From positions 1 to 9,117 of the forward strand of contig UQZI01000078.1 in NCBI GenBank assembly GCA_900545555.1: a stretch of DNA of 9,117 nucleotides, given 5' to 3'. The notes below the pieces were generated by a model, which had not been told where the DNA came from, did no database searches, and was given only the letters and a program-made list of their open reading frames with translations. How positions within the stretch are numbered: position 1 is the first letter of the stretch; each line of letters begins with the position of its first letter. This document shows, in pieces, positions 1 to 6,189 of this stretch. Both the position numbers and the translations under genes were made by a program. The DNA comes from an uncultured Collinsella sp. GTDB lineage: Bacteria; Actinomycetota; Coriobacteriia; Coriobacteriales; Coriobacteriaceae.

Positions 1-72
1 CCTCCGTCGTGAGCAGGACTGTAGAGCAGGAAACTTAACCCCCACACCCCTCACGCGGCGGGCAAACTCGCC

Positions 73-101
73 TTGTGCTCTATCACGCTAAAGTGTATGA
101 T
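73..101 (+). promoter_or_regulatory. Candidate sigma70-type promoter of the amino acid ABC operon
   Basis: TTGTGC (73-78) and TATGAT (96-101) are separated by 17 nt. The -10 box matches the consensus at five of six positions and the -35 box at three. Transcription would start near 108 and leave a leader of about 50 nt before the ATG at 158. A TAAAGTG copy (89-95) lies in the spacer just before the -10 box, so a bound regulator could block RNA polymerase there. This is a pattern match only. Confidence 0.5.
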
Positions 102-119
102 TCTGAACGTTACATGATT

Positions 120-139
120 CACTTTACTTAACTAAAGTG
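120..139. promoter_or_regulatory. 20-bp palindrome, candidate operator upstream of the ABC operon
   Basis: CACTTTACTTAACTAAAGTG is a near-perfect palindrome: 7-bp arms CACTTTA/TAAAGTG around a TTAA centre, with only one symmetric pair mismatched. It sits between the predicted transcription start and the ribosome binding site at 145-152, where a bound dimeric repressor would act as a roadblock. A third copy of the half-site, TAAAGTG, lies at 89-95 inside the promoter. As RNA the arms could also form a hairpin just before the Shine-Dalgarno. The regulator is unknown and is not encoded next to it in this window. Confidence 0.45.
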
Positions 140-157
140 CCATCAAGGGGGAATACC

Positions 158-1018
158 ATGAACACCGATATGTCTCGTCGTCAGTTTGTTGGTCTAGCCG
201 GCTCGCTCGCCACGGTGCTTGGCCTTGGTCTTGTCGGCTGCGGCGGTGGTGCTGGCAAGGGCTCCGCTGCTGGTTCTGCCGCGGCCAAGGATGTGAAGGG
301 CGCCGCGGAGTCCAAGAAGCTCGTGGTGGGCTTTGACAAGTCCTACCCTCCGTACGGCTTTGTGGGCGATGACGGCGAGTACACGGGCTTTGACCTTGAC
401 CTTGCCAAGGCCGTTGCCGATAAGCAGGGCTGGGATGTCGATTACGAGGCCATCGATTGGGATGCCAAGGACACGCTGCTCAACTCCGGCGCCATCAACT
501 GCATCTGGAACGGCTTTACCATGGAGGGCCGCGAGGACGACTACACGTTCTCCGAGCCGTATATGCTCAACGAGCAGGTGTTGGTGGTCAAGAAGGACGC
601 GGGTATCAAGAGCTGGGACGATCTTGCCGGCAAGACCGTGATTACCCAGACTGATTCCGCTGCGCAGGATGTGCTCGAGGGCGACCAGAAGGATCTGGCC
701 GCGACGTTTGCCACGCTCGATACCATCGGTGAGTACAACACGGCGTTTATGCAGCTCGAGAGTGGTGCGGTCGATGCCGTTGCCTGTGACCTCTCGATCG
801 CTCAGTATCAGCTGGCCGCCAAGCCCGATGCCTATACGCAGCTCGACAAGCCGCTGTCCAGCGAGCACTACGCCGTCGGCTTTAAGAAGGGCGACACCAA
901 GTCGGCCGATGCTGTGACCGAGTCGCTCAAGGCGCTCTACGAGGACGGCACGGTCAAGGACCTGTGCGATAAATATGCAAGCTATGGTCTTTCCTTCGAC
1001 AACTGGGTGCTCAAATAG
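158..1018 (+). CDS. Amino acid ABC transporter substrate-binding lipoprotein
   Basis: This is the extracytoplasmic solute receptor of a polar amino acid ABC importer. It captures substrate outside the membrane and delivers it to the permease encoded next. The start at ATG 158 is chosen because AAGGGGGA (145-152) is well spaced before it; an upstream GTG at 137 has no such site. The 286-residue protein opens with a twin-arginine motif SRRQFV (6-11), a hydrophobic stretch and a lipobox LVGC with the lipid-modified Cys at 28. A Gly/Ala/Ser-rich tether (29-52) follows. The mature part has the family-3 solute-binding signature GFDLDLAKAV (77-86) and a GREDDYTFSEPY segment typical of the ligand cleft, where the Arg normally contacts the amino acid carboxylate. 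Length and architecture are normal for the family. The exact substrate (for example His, Arg, Gln or Cys) cannot be read from sequence alone. It is followed by a long inverted repeat before the permease gene. Confidence 0.93.
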   Translation: MNTDMSRRQFVGLAGSLATVLGLGLVGCGGGAGKGSAAGSAAAKDVKGAAESKKLVVGFDKSYPPYGFVGDDGEYTGFDLDLAKAVADKQGWDVDYEAIDWDAKDTLLNSGAINCIWNGFTMEGREDDYTFSEPYMLNEQVLVVKKDAGIKSWDDLAGKTVITQTDSAAQDVLEGDQKDLAATFATLDTIGEYNTAFMQLESGAVDAVACDLSIAQYQLAAKPDAYTQLDKPLSSEHYAVGFKKGDTKSADAVTESLKALYEDGTVKDLCDKYASYGLSFDNWVLK

Positions 1019-1122
1019 CGGCTTTCCCAGGCACCCGATTTTGCCGTTCAAACCGTCGCTTGCGTACATTTAGTACGCGGCGCTCCTCTTTCACGGCAAA
1101 CTCGGGCACCTGGAAAACCCGC
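1018..1122. repeat. Long imperfect inverted repeat between receptor and permease genes
   Basis: The left arm (1018-1047) and right arm (1093-1122) are each 30 nt and reverse-complementary at 25 positions, starting with the last base of the receptor gene's stop codon. The loop contains a second hairpin: GCGTAC (1062-1067), loop ATTTA, GTACGC (1073-1078). No T-run follows, so it does not look like a normal intrinsic terminator. A hairpin of this size inside an operon resembles REP-like elements that shield upstream mRNA from 3' decay and give more receptor than permease. It could instead be a small non-autonomous mobile repeat. The structure is seen directly; its function is inferred. Confidence 0.75.
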
Positions 1123-1168
1123 TTTAGCATTGGGTTCGCTGTTCCGTTACTGTGAAAGAGAGCTTGGG

Positions 1169-1822
1169 TTGTCTATTCAGGTCATGATGCAGATGCTTGG
1201 CCAGGGATTCTTGGTCAGCTTGCAGCTGTTTGTGCTGACGTTGCTCGGGTCGATTCCGCTGGGAATCCCCGTGGCGTTTATGCGCATGAGCAAGGTCGCG
1301 CCGCTGCGTTGGATTGCGCGCATCTATATTTCGGTGATGCGCGGCACGCCGCTTATGCTGCAGATGTTTGCGATCTACTTTGCCCCGTACTACGTGTTTG
1401 GCATCTCGCTCACGCCCGATTCCAAATGGACGGCGTGCGTCGTGGCATTCATCATCAACTACGCCGGCTACTTTGCCGAGATCTATCGCTCGGGCCTGCA
1501 GTCGATTCCGCGCGGTCAATATGAGGCCGCCGAGGTGCTGGGCTACTCGCGTCTGCAGACGTTTCTGTATATCGTGATGCCGCAGGTCGCCAAGCGTATT
1601 CTGCCGGCGATGGGCAACGAGATCATCACACTGGTCAAGGACACGTCGCTGGCGTTTGCCATTGGCGTGGGTGAGATGTTCTCGACCGCCAAGGCGCTGG
1701 TCGCTTCGCAGGTGAGCATGGTGCCGTTTGCGATTGCGGCGTTGATCTACTGGGTCTTTAACTTTGTGGTCGAGATGCTGCTGGGCGCTGCCGAAAAGAA
1801 GCTGGACTATTATCATGACTAA
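1169..1822 (+). CDS. Amino acid ABC transporter permease
   Basis: This is the inner-membrane channel subunit of the polar amino acid importer (HisM/GlnP type), expected to work as a homodimer because only one permease gene is present. With the TTG start at 1169 the protein has 217 residues, normal for the family, and a purine-rich AAAGAGAG (1154-1161) lies 7 nt upstream. Alternatives are ATG 1184, which has a weaker ribosome binding site, and TTG 1130, which has none and lies just outside the inverted repeat. Visible landmarks are several hydrophobic segments, the family motif RGTPLMLQ (58-65), and the EAA loop beginning EAAEVLG (119-125), which docks onto the ATPase. It ends within the start of the ATPase gene (8-nt overlap), indicating translational coupling. 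The family is secure; the start codon is not. Confidence 0.9.
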   Translation: MSIQVMMQMLGQGFLVSLQLFVLTLLGSIPLGIPVAFMRMSKVAPLRWIARIYISVMRGTPLMLQMFAIYFAPYYVFGISLTPDSKWTACVVAFIINYAGYFAEIYRSGLQSIPRGQYEAAEVLGYSRLQTFLYIVMPQVAKRILPAMGNEIITLVKDTSLAFAIGVGEMFSTAKALVASQVSMVPFAIAALIYWVFNFVVEMLLGAAEKKLDYYHD

Positions 1823-2579
1823 CTCAGTGATGAAAATCGAAAGCGCGCGTAAGGCGTTTGGCGGCAATGAGGTGCTCAAGGATATCTCACTCGAAGTCAA
1901 GCGCGGTGAGGTCGTGGCGATTATCGGGCCTTCGGGTGGCGGTAAGTCCACGCTGCTGCGCTGCGCTACGCTGCTCGAGACACTCGACGGTGGCTCGCTT
2001 TCGTTTGGCGACCTTGCGGTTGCGACGGATGTGGGATCGGGCGCGGTCTATGCGAAGGGAGATGTTCCCAAGCAGGCGCGCTCGCGATTCGGCCTGGTGT
2101 TCCAAAATTACAACCTGTTCCCGCACTATACCGTGATGAAAAACATCATCGACGCGCCGATCCGCGTGCTTAAGCGCCCGCGCGAGCAGGCGGAAGCTCG
2201 TGCGTATGAATTGATTGCTCAGATGGGGCTTATGGGCAACGAGAATAAGGTTCCGTGTGAGCTTTCGGGCGGTCAGCAGCAGCGCGTGAGTATTGCCCGC
2301 GCCCTAGCGCTCGACCCGGAGATCCTGTTCTTTGACGAGCCGACCTCGGCGCTCGATCCCGAGCTGACGGCCGAGGTGCTGCGTGTCATTAAGGACCTCG
2401 CTGCGCAGAACATGACGATGGTGATCGTGACCCACGCAATGCAGTTTGCGCGCGATGTTGCCGACCGCGTGGTCTTTATGGATGGCGGTCGTATTGTCGA
2501 GGAGGGTCCTGCCGAGCAGGTCATCGACCATCCGTGCGAGCGGCGCACGCGTGAGTTCTTGAGCCGTATCGAGGGATAG
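1815..2579 (+). CDS. Amino acid ABC transporter ATP-binding protein
   Basis: This cytoplasmic ATPase powers the importer and belongs to the HisP/GlnQ-type polar amino acid family. The 254-residue protein shows all canonical ABC elements: Walker A GPSGGGKST (38-46), Q-loop glutamine in VFQNYNLFPH (Gln97), signature LSGGQQQR (150-157), Walker B with catalytic Glu in ILFFDEP (170-176), D-loop SALD (178-181) and H-loop His207. All key residues are intact, so it should be active. The ATG at 1815 lies inside the last codons of the permease gene, typical of coupled subunits; an in-frame ATG at 1830 is an alternative. An insert of about 25 residues between the first beta strands and the Q-loop (roughly 66-91) is somewhat longer than the shortest family members. 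It is followed by a strong terminator, making it the last gene of the operon. Confidence 0.95.
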   Translation: MTNSVMKIESARKAFGGNEVLKDISLEVKRGEVVAIIGPSGGGKSTLLRCATLLETLDGGSLSFGDLAVATDVGSGAVYAKGDVPKQARSRFGLVFQNYNLFPHYTVMKNIIDAPIRVLKRPREQAEARAYELIAQMGLMGNENKVPCELSGGQQQRVSIARALALDPEILFFDEPTSALDPELTAEVLRVIKDLAAQNMTMVIVTHAMQFARDVADRVVFMDGGRIVEEGPAEQVIDHPCERRTREFLSRIEG

Positions 2580-2592
2580 GCTCAGGTATTTA

Positions 2593-2609
2593 CTCAACTA
2601 TTAGTTGAG
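2593..2609. repeat. Short palindrome before the ABC operon terminator
   Basis: CTCAACTATTAGTTGAG has 8-nt perfectly complementary arms around one central T; in RNA this gives at least a 6-bp stem with a 5-nt loop. It sits 13 nt after the ATPase stop codon and just upstream of the terminator hairpin. It may be an auxiliary hairpin that stabilises the mRNA end, or chance. Confidence 0.4.
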
Positions 2610-2612
2610 GCG

Positions 2613-2653
2613 AAGCCGCCACAGGTCTTACGGTCTGTGGCGGCTTTTTGTTT
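2613..2653 (+). terminator. Intrinsic terminator of the ABC operon
   Basis: A perfect 12-bp GC-rich stem (2613-2624 with 2635-2646) closes a 10-nt loop and runs into TTTTT, G, TTT. It lies 33 nt after the ATPase stop codon. This is a strong Rho-independent terminator and marks the end of the three-gene operon. Confidence 0.93.
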
Positions 2654-2889
2654 ACATCGACGGGGTTCAATAATTGCCTCACAAGCTTGTCTCTTCCTCT
2701 CGCCGCCTGTATTCATACGTGTGCCGAAAGGTATGCATGGACAGCCGCCCGTGAGGGTAGGGTGGTGGCATAGGACATTTGGAGGGTGAGTCGGCTCAGC
2801 TGCCGACCATGCTGCTCCCGGGACGGCACCGACCGCGAACTCTCCCCGTTGGCGTCGCGCATTGCGCGCGGCCCTGCAAGGAGGTCATC
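2654..2889 (+). promoter_or_regulatory. Leader region upstream of the EF-G2-like gene
   Basis: This 236-nt stretch holds no convincing gene. It should contain the promoter of the EF-G2-like gene; the best pair I see is TTGTCT (2687-2692), 17 nt, TATTCA (2710-2715), which is weak. A perfect 6-bp hairpin GTCGGC/GCCGAC (2790-2807, loop TCAGCT) lies in the leader. The reading frame of the downstream gene is open back to a TTG at 2779, but the strong AAGGAGGT at 2878-2885 points to ATG 2890 as the real start. Confidence 0.35.
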
Positions 2890-4965
2890 ATGGGTGCTCC
2901 CAAGACCGGTAACGTAAGGAACGTGGTGCTCGTAGGCCAAGGCGGGGTGGGCAAGACTTCACTCGCCGAAGCCATGCTCCACCTTTCCGGCAAGACCGCC
3001 CGCTTGGGCGGCCACGACGGCACCAAGCCCACGCTCGACTATGACCCCGAAGAGGTCAAGCGTGCATTTTCCATCTCGACGACCATCGCGCCGATCGACT
3101 GGAAGGGCGCGCGCATCAATGTGCTCGATGCCCCGTGCTACCCCGATTTTATCGGCGACGCCTTTGCCGCGATGAGCGTCTGCGAGACGGCTCTGTTTGT
3201 GGTCGACGCCGAGGCCGGCCCGCAGCCTACGACGGTTAAGCTCTGGTATGCCGCCGAGGACCTACGCCTGGCACGCGCGGTGTTCGTAAACCGCCTGTCG
3301 CGCTCCGAGGCCAGCTTTGCGACCACGATGGACCTGCTGCAGGAGCGCTTTGGCACGCGCCTGGGCGCCGTGACCCTTCCCTGGGGCGAGGGCGAGGACT
3401 TTGACGGCATCATCGACCTGGTGCGCATGAAGGCGCGCCATTGCAACGGCATCGAAGCTGTTGAGTCGGAGATTCCCGAGGAGTATCGTGCCCAGGCCGA
3501 GGAGGCCCATGACCATCTGTGCGAGTTGGTGGCCGAGGCCGACGATGAGCTGATGATGAAGTACCTGGAAGGCGAGGAGACGCTGACGCAGGAGGAGCTT
3601 GAAGGCCTGCTGTCGAAGGCGATCGCCGAGCGCATCTTTGTGCCGGTCTTTGCGGGCGATTGCATTAAGGAGCAGGGCGTCAACTCGCTGATGGACGACA
3701 TTGCCACGTACTTCCCGGCGCCGACCGACTACGGCGAGATGCCGCTTATCGACGGCGATTCGCTTAAGATCTCGAGTGACGATGATCGTCCGGTGGCGTT
3801 TGTGTTTAAGACGCTGGCCGATCCGCAGCAGGGTCGCATCAGCTTTATCAAGGTGCTGACGGGCACGCTTGAGCCGGGTCTTGAGCTGATCAACGCGCGT
3901 ACCCGCAAGAGCGATCGTTTGGCTCACTTGTATGTGATGTGCGGCCGCGACATGACCGAGGTCGGTCACGCCTATGCCGGCGACATTATCGTGGCGCCCA
4001 AGTTGGCGGCCGAGACGGGTGACACGCTCTCCATTACCGGCAAGGTCGAGGCTGCGGCGTTTAAGTTCCCCAACTCGCAGTATCGCATCGCTATTGAGGC
4101 CGAGAACCGCGGCGACGAGGAGAAGCTCTACACGTTTATCGAGAAGGCCTGCAAGGCAGACCCGACCATGAGCATCGACCGCGACGAGGAGACTGGCCAG
4201 ACCATTATCTCCGCCGTTGGCGAGGCGCAGGTTTCGGTGCTGCTCAACCGTCTGGAGGATCGCACCAAGGTTGCTGCGAAGAGTGTGCCGATCCGCATTC
4301 CGTATCGCGAGACCATTCGCCGTACGGCAAGTGCCCAGGGCCGCCATAAGAAGCAGACCGGCGGCGCCGGTCAGTACGGCGACTGCTGGCTGCGCGTGGA
4401 GCCGCTCATTGGGCCCGACGGCACGAGCGATGGCTATGAGTTTGTGGACGAGGTCGTGGGCGGCCGCATTCCGCGCTCGCTGATTCCCGCCGTGGACAAG
4501 GGCGTCCAGGAGACCATGAAGGACGGCATCATTGCCGGCTACCCGCTCACGGGCATTCGCGTCGCGGTGTACGACGGCTCGTATCACAGCGTCGACTCCA
4601 ACGAGATGGCGTTCCGCGCGGCGGCACGCATCGGCCTGCGCAAGGCATGCGCCGATGCCGACCCGGTGGTGCTGGAGCCCATCGAGGAAATCACGGTGAC
4701 GATCCCCGAGAGCTACGCCGGCGCCGTGATGGGCGACATCTCGGCCTCGCGCGGTCGCGTGACGGGCATGGAGACCGATGAGCGCGGTGACACCGTGGTC
4801 ATCGCCCAGGCGCCGCTGGCCGAGCTGACGGATTATTCGACGCGCCTGCGCTCTATCACGCGCGGCACGGGCGACTTTACCATGAAGCCCGCAGGCTATG
4901 AGCAGGTGCCTTATGACGTTCAGGCCAAGCTGGTCGAGCGCTATGAGGAGGGCCGCGCCAAGTAG
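2890..4965 (+). CDS. Elongation factor G-like protein (EF-G2 family) with altered G motifs
   Basis: This is a 691-residue translation-factor GTPase paralogue with the full EF-G five-domain plan, closest in style to the actinobacterial EF-G2 group rather than canonical FusA. The start at ATG 2890 is fixed by AAGGAGGT at 2878-2885. The G domain has P-loop GQGGVGKTS (16-24) and a switch I segment RAFSISTT (58-65). Domain II starts near 300, domain III near 393, domain IV near 473 (RETIRRT, then KKQTGGAGQYGD and GSYHSVDSNEMAF), and domain V near 592, with PLAELTDYSTRLRS and a GTGDFTMKPAGYEQVP tail. The G3 motif reads DAPCYPDF (80-87) instead of DTPGHxDF, losing the Gly and catalytic-type His. The G4 motif reads NRLS (134-137) instead of NKxD. 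GTP hydrolysis or guanine specificity may therefore be changed. Its cellular role is unknown; it may act on ribosomes in a non-canonical way. It is flanked by its own terminator and no partner gene. Confidence 0.92.
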   Translation: MGAPKTGNVRNVVLVGQGGVGKTSLAEAMLHLSGKTARLGGHDGTKPTLDYDPEEVKRAFSISTTIAPIDWKGARINVLDAPCYPDFIGDAFAAMSVCETALFVVDAEAGPQPTTVKLWYAAEDLRLARAVFVNRLSRSEASFATTMDLLQERFGTRLGAVTLPWGEGEDFDGIIDLVRMKARHCNGIEAVESEIPEEYRAQAEEAHDHLCELVAEADDELMMKYLEGEETLTQEELEGLLSKAIAERIFVPVFAGDCIKEQGVNSLMDDIATYFPAPTDYGEMPLIDGDSLKISSDDDRPVAFVFKTLADPQQGRISFIKVLTGTLEPGLELINARTRKSDRLAHLYVMCGRDMTEVGHAYAGDIIVAPKLAAETGDTLSITGKVEAAAFKFPNSQYRIAIEAENRGDEEKLYTFIEKACKADPTMSIDRDEETGQTIISAVGEAQVSVLLNRLEDRTKVAAKSVPIRIPYRETIRRTASAQGRHKKQTGGAGQYGDCWLRVEPLIGPDGTSDGYEFVDEVVGGRIPRSLIPAVDKGVQETMKDGIIAGYPLTGIRVAVYDGSYHSVDSNEMAFRAAARIGLRKACADADPVVLEPIEEITVTIPESYAGAVMGDISASRGRVTGMETDERGDTVVIAQAPLAELTDYSTRLRSITRGTGDFTMKPAGYEQVPYDVQAKLVERYEEGRAK

Positions 4966-5000
4966 CGTGTGGCTTTGTCTGCAACATGCATGCCGATGCA

Positions 5001-5035
5001 AGGGCCGCTCTGGGTAATCCGGAGCGGCCCTTTTT
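5001..5035 (+). terminator. Intrinsic terminator of the EF-G2-like gene
   Basis: A 13-bp GC-rich stem (5001-5013 with 5019-5031, one G-T wobble) closes a GTAAT loop and runs into TTTTT (5031-5035). It sits 35 nt after the stop codon, between two convergent genes. On the opposite strand the same hairpin lacks a T-run, so I call it a terminator only for the plus strand, though it may still slow transcription of the minus-strand nuclease gene. Confidence 0.92.
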
Positions 5036-5076
5036 GATCCCTGGGGGATGCAAATCGGTTCTTGTCGTGGTTAGGG

Positions 5077-6060
5077 CTAGTCCCCCGAGGCCTGGTTGCG
5101 GCCGGTGGCGTAGTCAATCTGCACATGCGGTTGCAGGTTGTAGCAGTACACGTGGAAGCACAGCGTTTTGCCGTGGTCCTCGACCGACTGTGCCTCAAGG
5201 CGCACGCCACGGCAGACAAGTTCCTCTTCGTTATACATGGGTGTGACGCGATAGAGCACGTGGTTGCCCGTGTCGTGGATGTAGCCGAGAATCTGCTCTT
5301 CGAAGGGCAACATGCCTGTCTCGTTGAGATAGCGAGTACCGGTGAGGAGATTTTTGCGGTTGGCGTTTTCGCCGCAGAGCGACCAGGCGATAAGGTGACA
5401 GCGGTTGTAGAGGCTCTGGCCTGGAATAAAGTCGTAGCGCTGCTGGTGCCAACCGGCGGGATGGATGCGCGAGATGTCGCCGCGCTTGCCTTGGCCGAGC
5501 GATTCGGGTCCTATGCAGGCGAGCGCTTTGCGGGTACGGCCCAGGCTGTCGAGTTTAGAGAACTTCTTAAAGCAGCCCTCTTCGGTGGCGCGATCGTATT
5601 CATCGAGCGTGAACGACGGCGTGCCGAGCGGGTGCGTGCCATCGGCGCGAAGGGCAACGTAGGGGTTGCCGGCGTAGTCGGGAATGCTGGTGAGGTATAC
5701 GCCGCGCGCGCGGTCGAGATCGGGGTTTTCGACTTCGTCGATGGGGGTGGCGGCACTGTCCGCGGAAGCCTCGTCGACGGTGTCGCTCGTGGCGGAATCG
5801 GAGTCATCGCCAGAGTCTTGGCTATTTTGAGAGTCCGAGGAGCTCGCTGTTCCCGATTCGAGTCGAGCGACCAGGTCTGCCTCGTCATCGGTGCGGCTGG
5901 GACTCTCGTCTTGCTTCTCGGCCAGGGCCGCTGCCTGCTCATCACTTTGCGGCGACAACAGCTTGGGCGCTCCGTCGAGCGACCCCGTGAACAGCGCAAA
6001 CCCCAGCACCACGGCGGTGCCGATGGAAAGTACTTGCTTGTAGACGGACTTGCGCGACAT
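5077..6060 (-). CDS. Membrane-anchored or secreted DNA/RNA non-specific endonuclease
   Basis: This 327-residue protein looks like an extracytoplasmic nuclease of the beta-beta-alpha-metal DNA/RNA non-specific endonuclease superfamily, resembling the streptococcal-type secreted DNases (Endonuclease_NS_2 style). A positively charged start (MSRKSVYK) and hydrophobic segment (about 9-25) form an uncleaved anchor or signal peptide; no lipobox is seen. A long Asp/Ser/Ala-rich linker (about 36-112) precedes the catalytic part (about 120-320). The core motif YNRCHLIAWSL (218-228) carries the expected general-base His222, in place of the classic DRGH, and the downstream RKNLLTGT (235-242) carries the expected metal-binding Asn237. 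FEEQI and a C-terminal beta-rich region follow. The start is supported by AGGAG at 6066-6070, 5 nt before the ATG. Likely roles are degrading extracellular DNA for nutrients or processing incoming DNA, but no competence gene is present here. The gene is convergent with the EF-G2-like gene and downstream of lacI on the same strand. Confidence 0.88.
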   Translation of the reverse strand: MSRKSVYKQVLSIGTAVVLGFALFTGSLDGAPKLLSPQSDEQAAALAEKQDESPSRTDDEADLVARLESGTASSSDSQNSQDSGDDSDSATSDTVDEASADSAATPIDEVENPDLDRARGVYLTSIPDYAGNPYVALRADGTHPLGTPSFTLDEYDRATEEGCFKKFSKLDSLGRTRKALACIGPESLGQGKRGDISRIHPAGWHQQRYDFIPGQSLYNRCHLIAWSLCGENANRKNLLTGTRYLNETGMLPFEEQILGYIHDTGNHVLYRVTPMYNEEELVCRGVRLEAQSVEDHGKTLCFHVYCYNLQPHVQIDYATGRNQASGD

Positions 6061-6189
6061 TGAGGCTCCTGGATGGACGGTTGGGAATCTACCAGTCTAG
6101 CAGGAGCCGGCAGAGGCCGTTCTGTCGAACAAATACTTAAGATTTGGGACAAACGCTACTGGTTCATTTGCTTCATATTTGACGTATGG
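6061..6189 (-). other. Gap between repressor and nuclease genes, no clear promoter or terminator
   Basis: These 129 nt separate two minus-strand genes. I could not find a convincing terminator after the repressor gene nor a well-spaced -35/-10 pair for the nuclease gene, apart from the nuclease ribosome binding site (6066-6070). Read-through from the repressor gene is therefore possible, but this rests on absence of signals. Confidence 0.3.

Noticed and set aside
57..72. Small hairpin GGCGGG/CTCGCC that could be the end of an upstream terminator.
   Set aside because: It has only six pairs including a wobble and no T-run, and no upstream gene is visible in the window.
2733..2789. An 18-codon open frame (ATG 2733 to TGA 2789) with two adjacent Trp codons, followed at once by a 6-bp hairpin, resembling an attenuator leader peptide upstream of the EF-G2-like gene.
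   Set aside because: The possible Shine-Dalgarno is too close to the ATG, there is no terminator hairpin with a T-run, and the downstream gene is not a Trp biosynthesis gene. Chance is the better explanation.
2779..2889. In-frame N-terminal extension of the EF-G2-like protein from a TTG at 2779.
   Set aside because: The extension does not resemble an EF-G N terminus, while ATG 2890 has a near-perfect AAGGAGGT at good spacing and is followed directly by the G domain.
3262..5001. Long open frame of 579 codons on the minus strand across the EF-G2-like gene.
   Set aside because: It is a shadow of GC-rich codon use on the opposite strand; its translation is Arg/His/Leu-rich with no recognisable domain, whereas the plus-strand protein is a clear family member.
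5062..6063. Plus-strand open frame of 333 codons opposite the nuclease gene.
   Set aside because: The minus-strand frame has a ribosome binding site, a membrane segment and nuclease motifs; the plus-strand frame is Val/Ala/Arg-rich with no domain.
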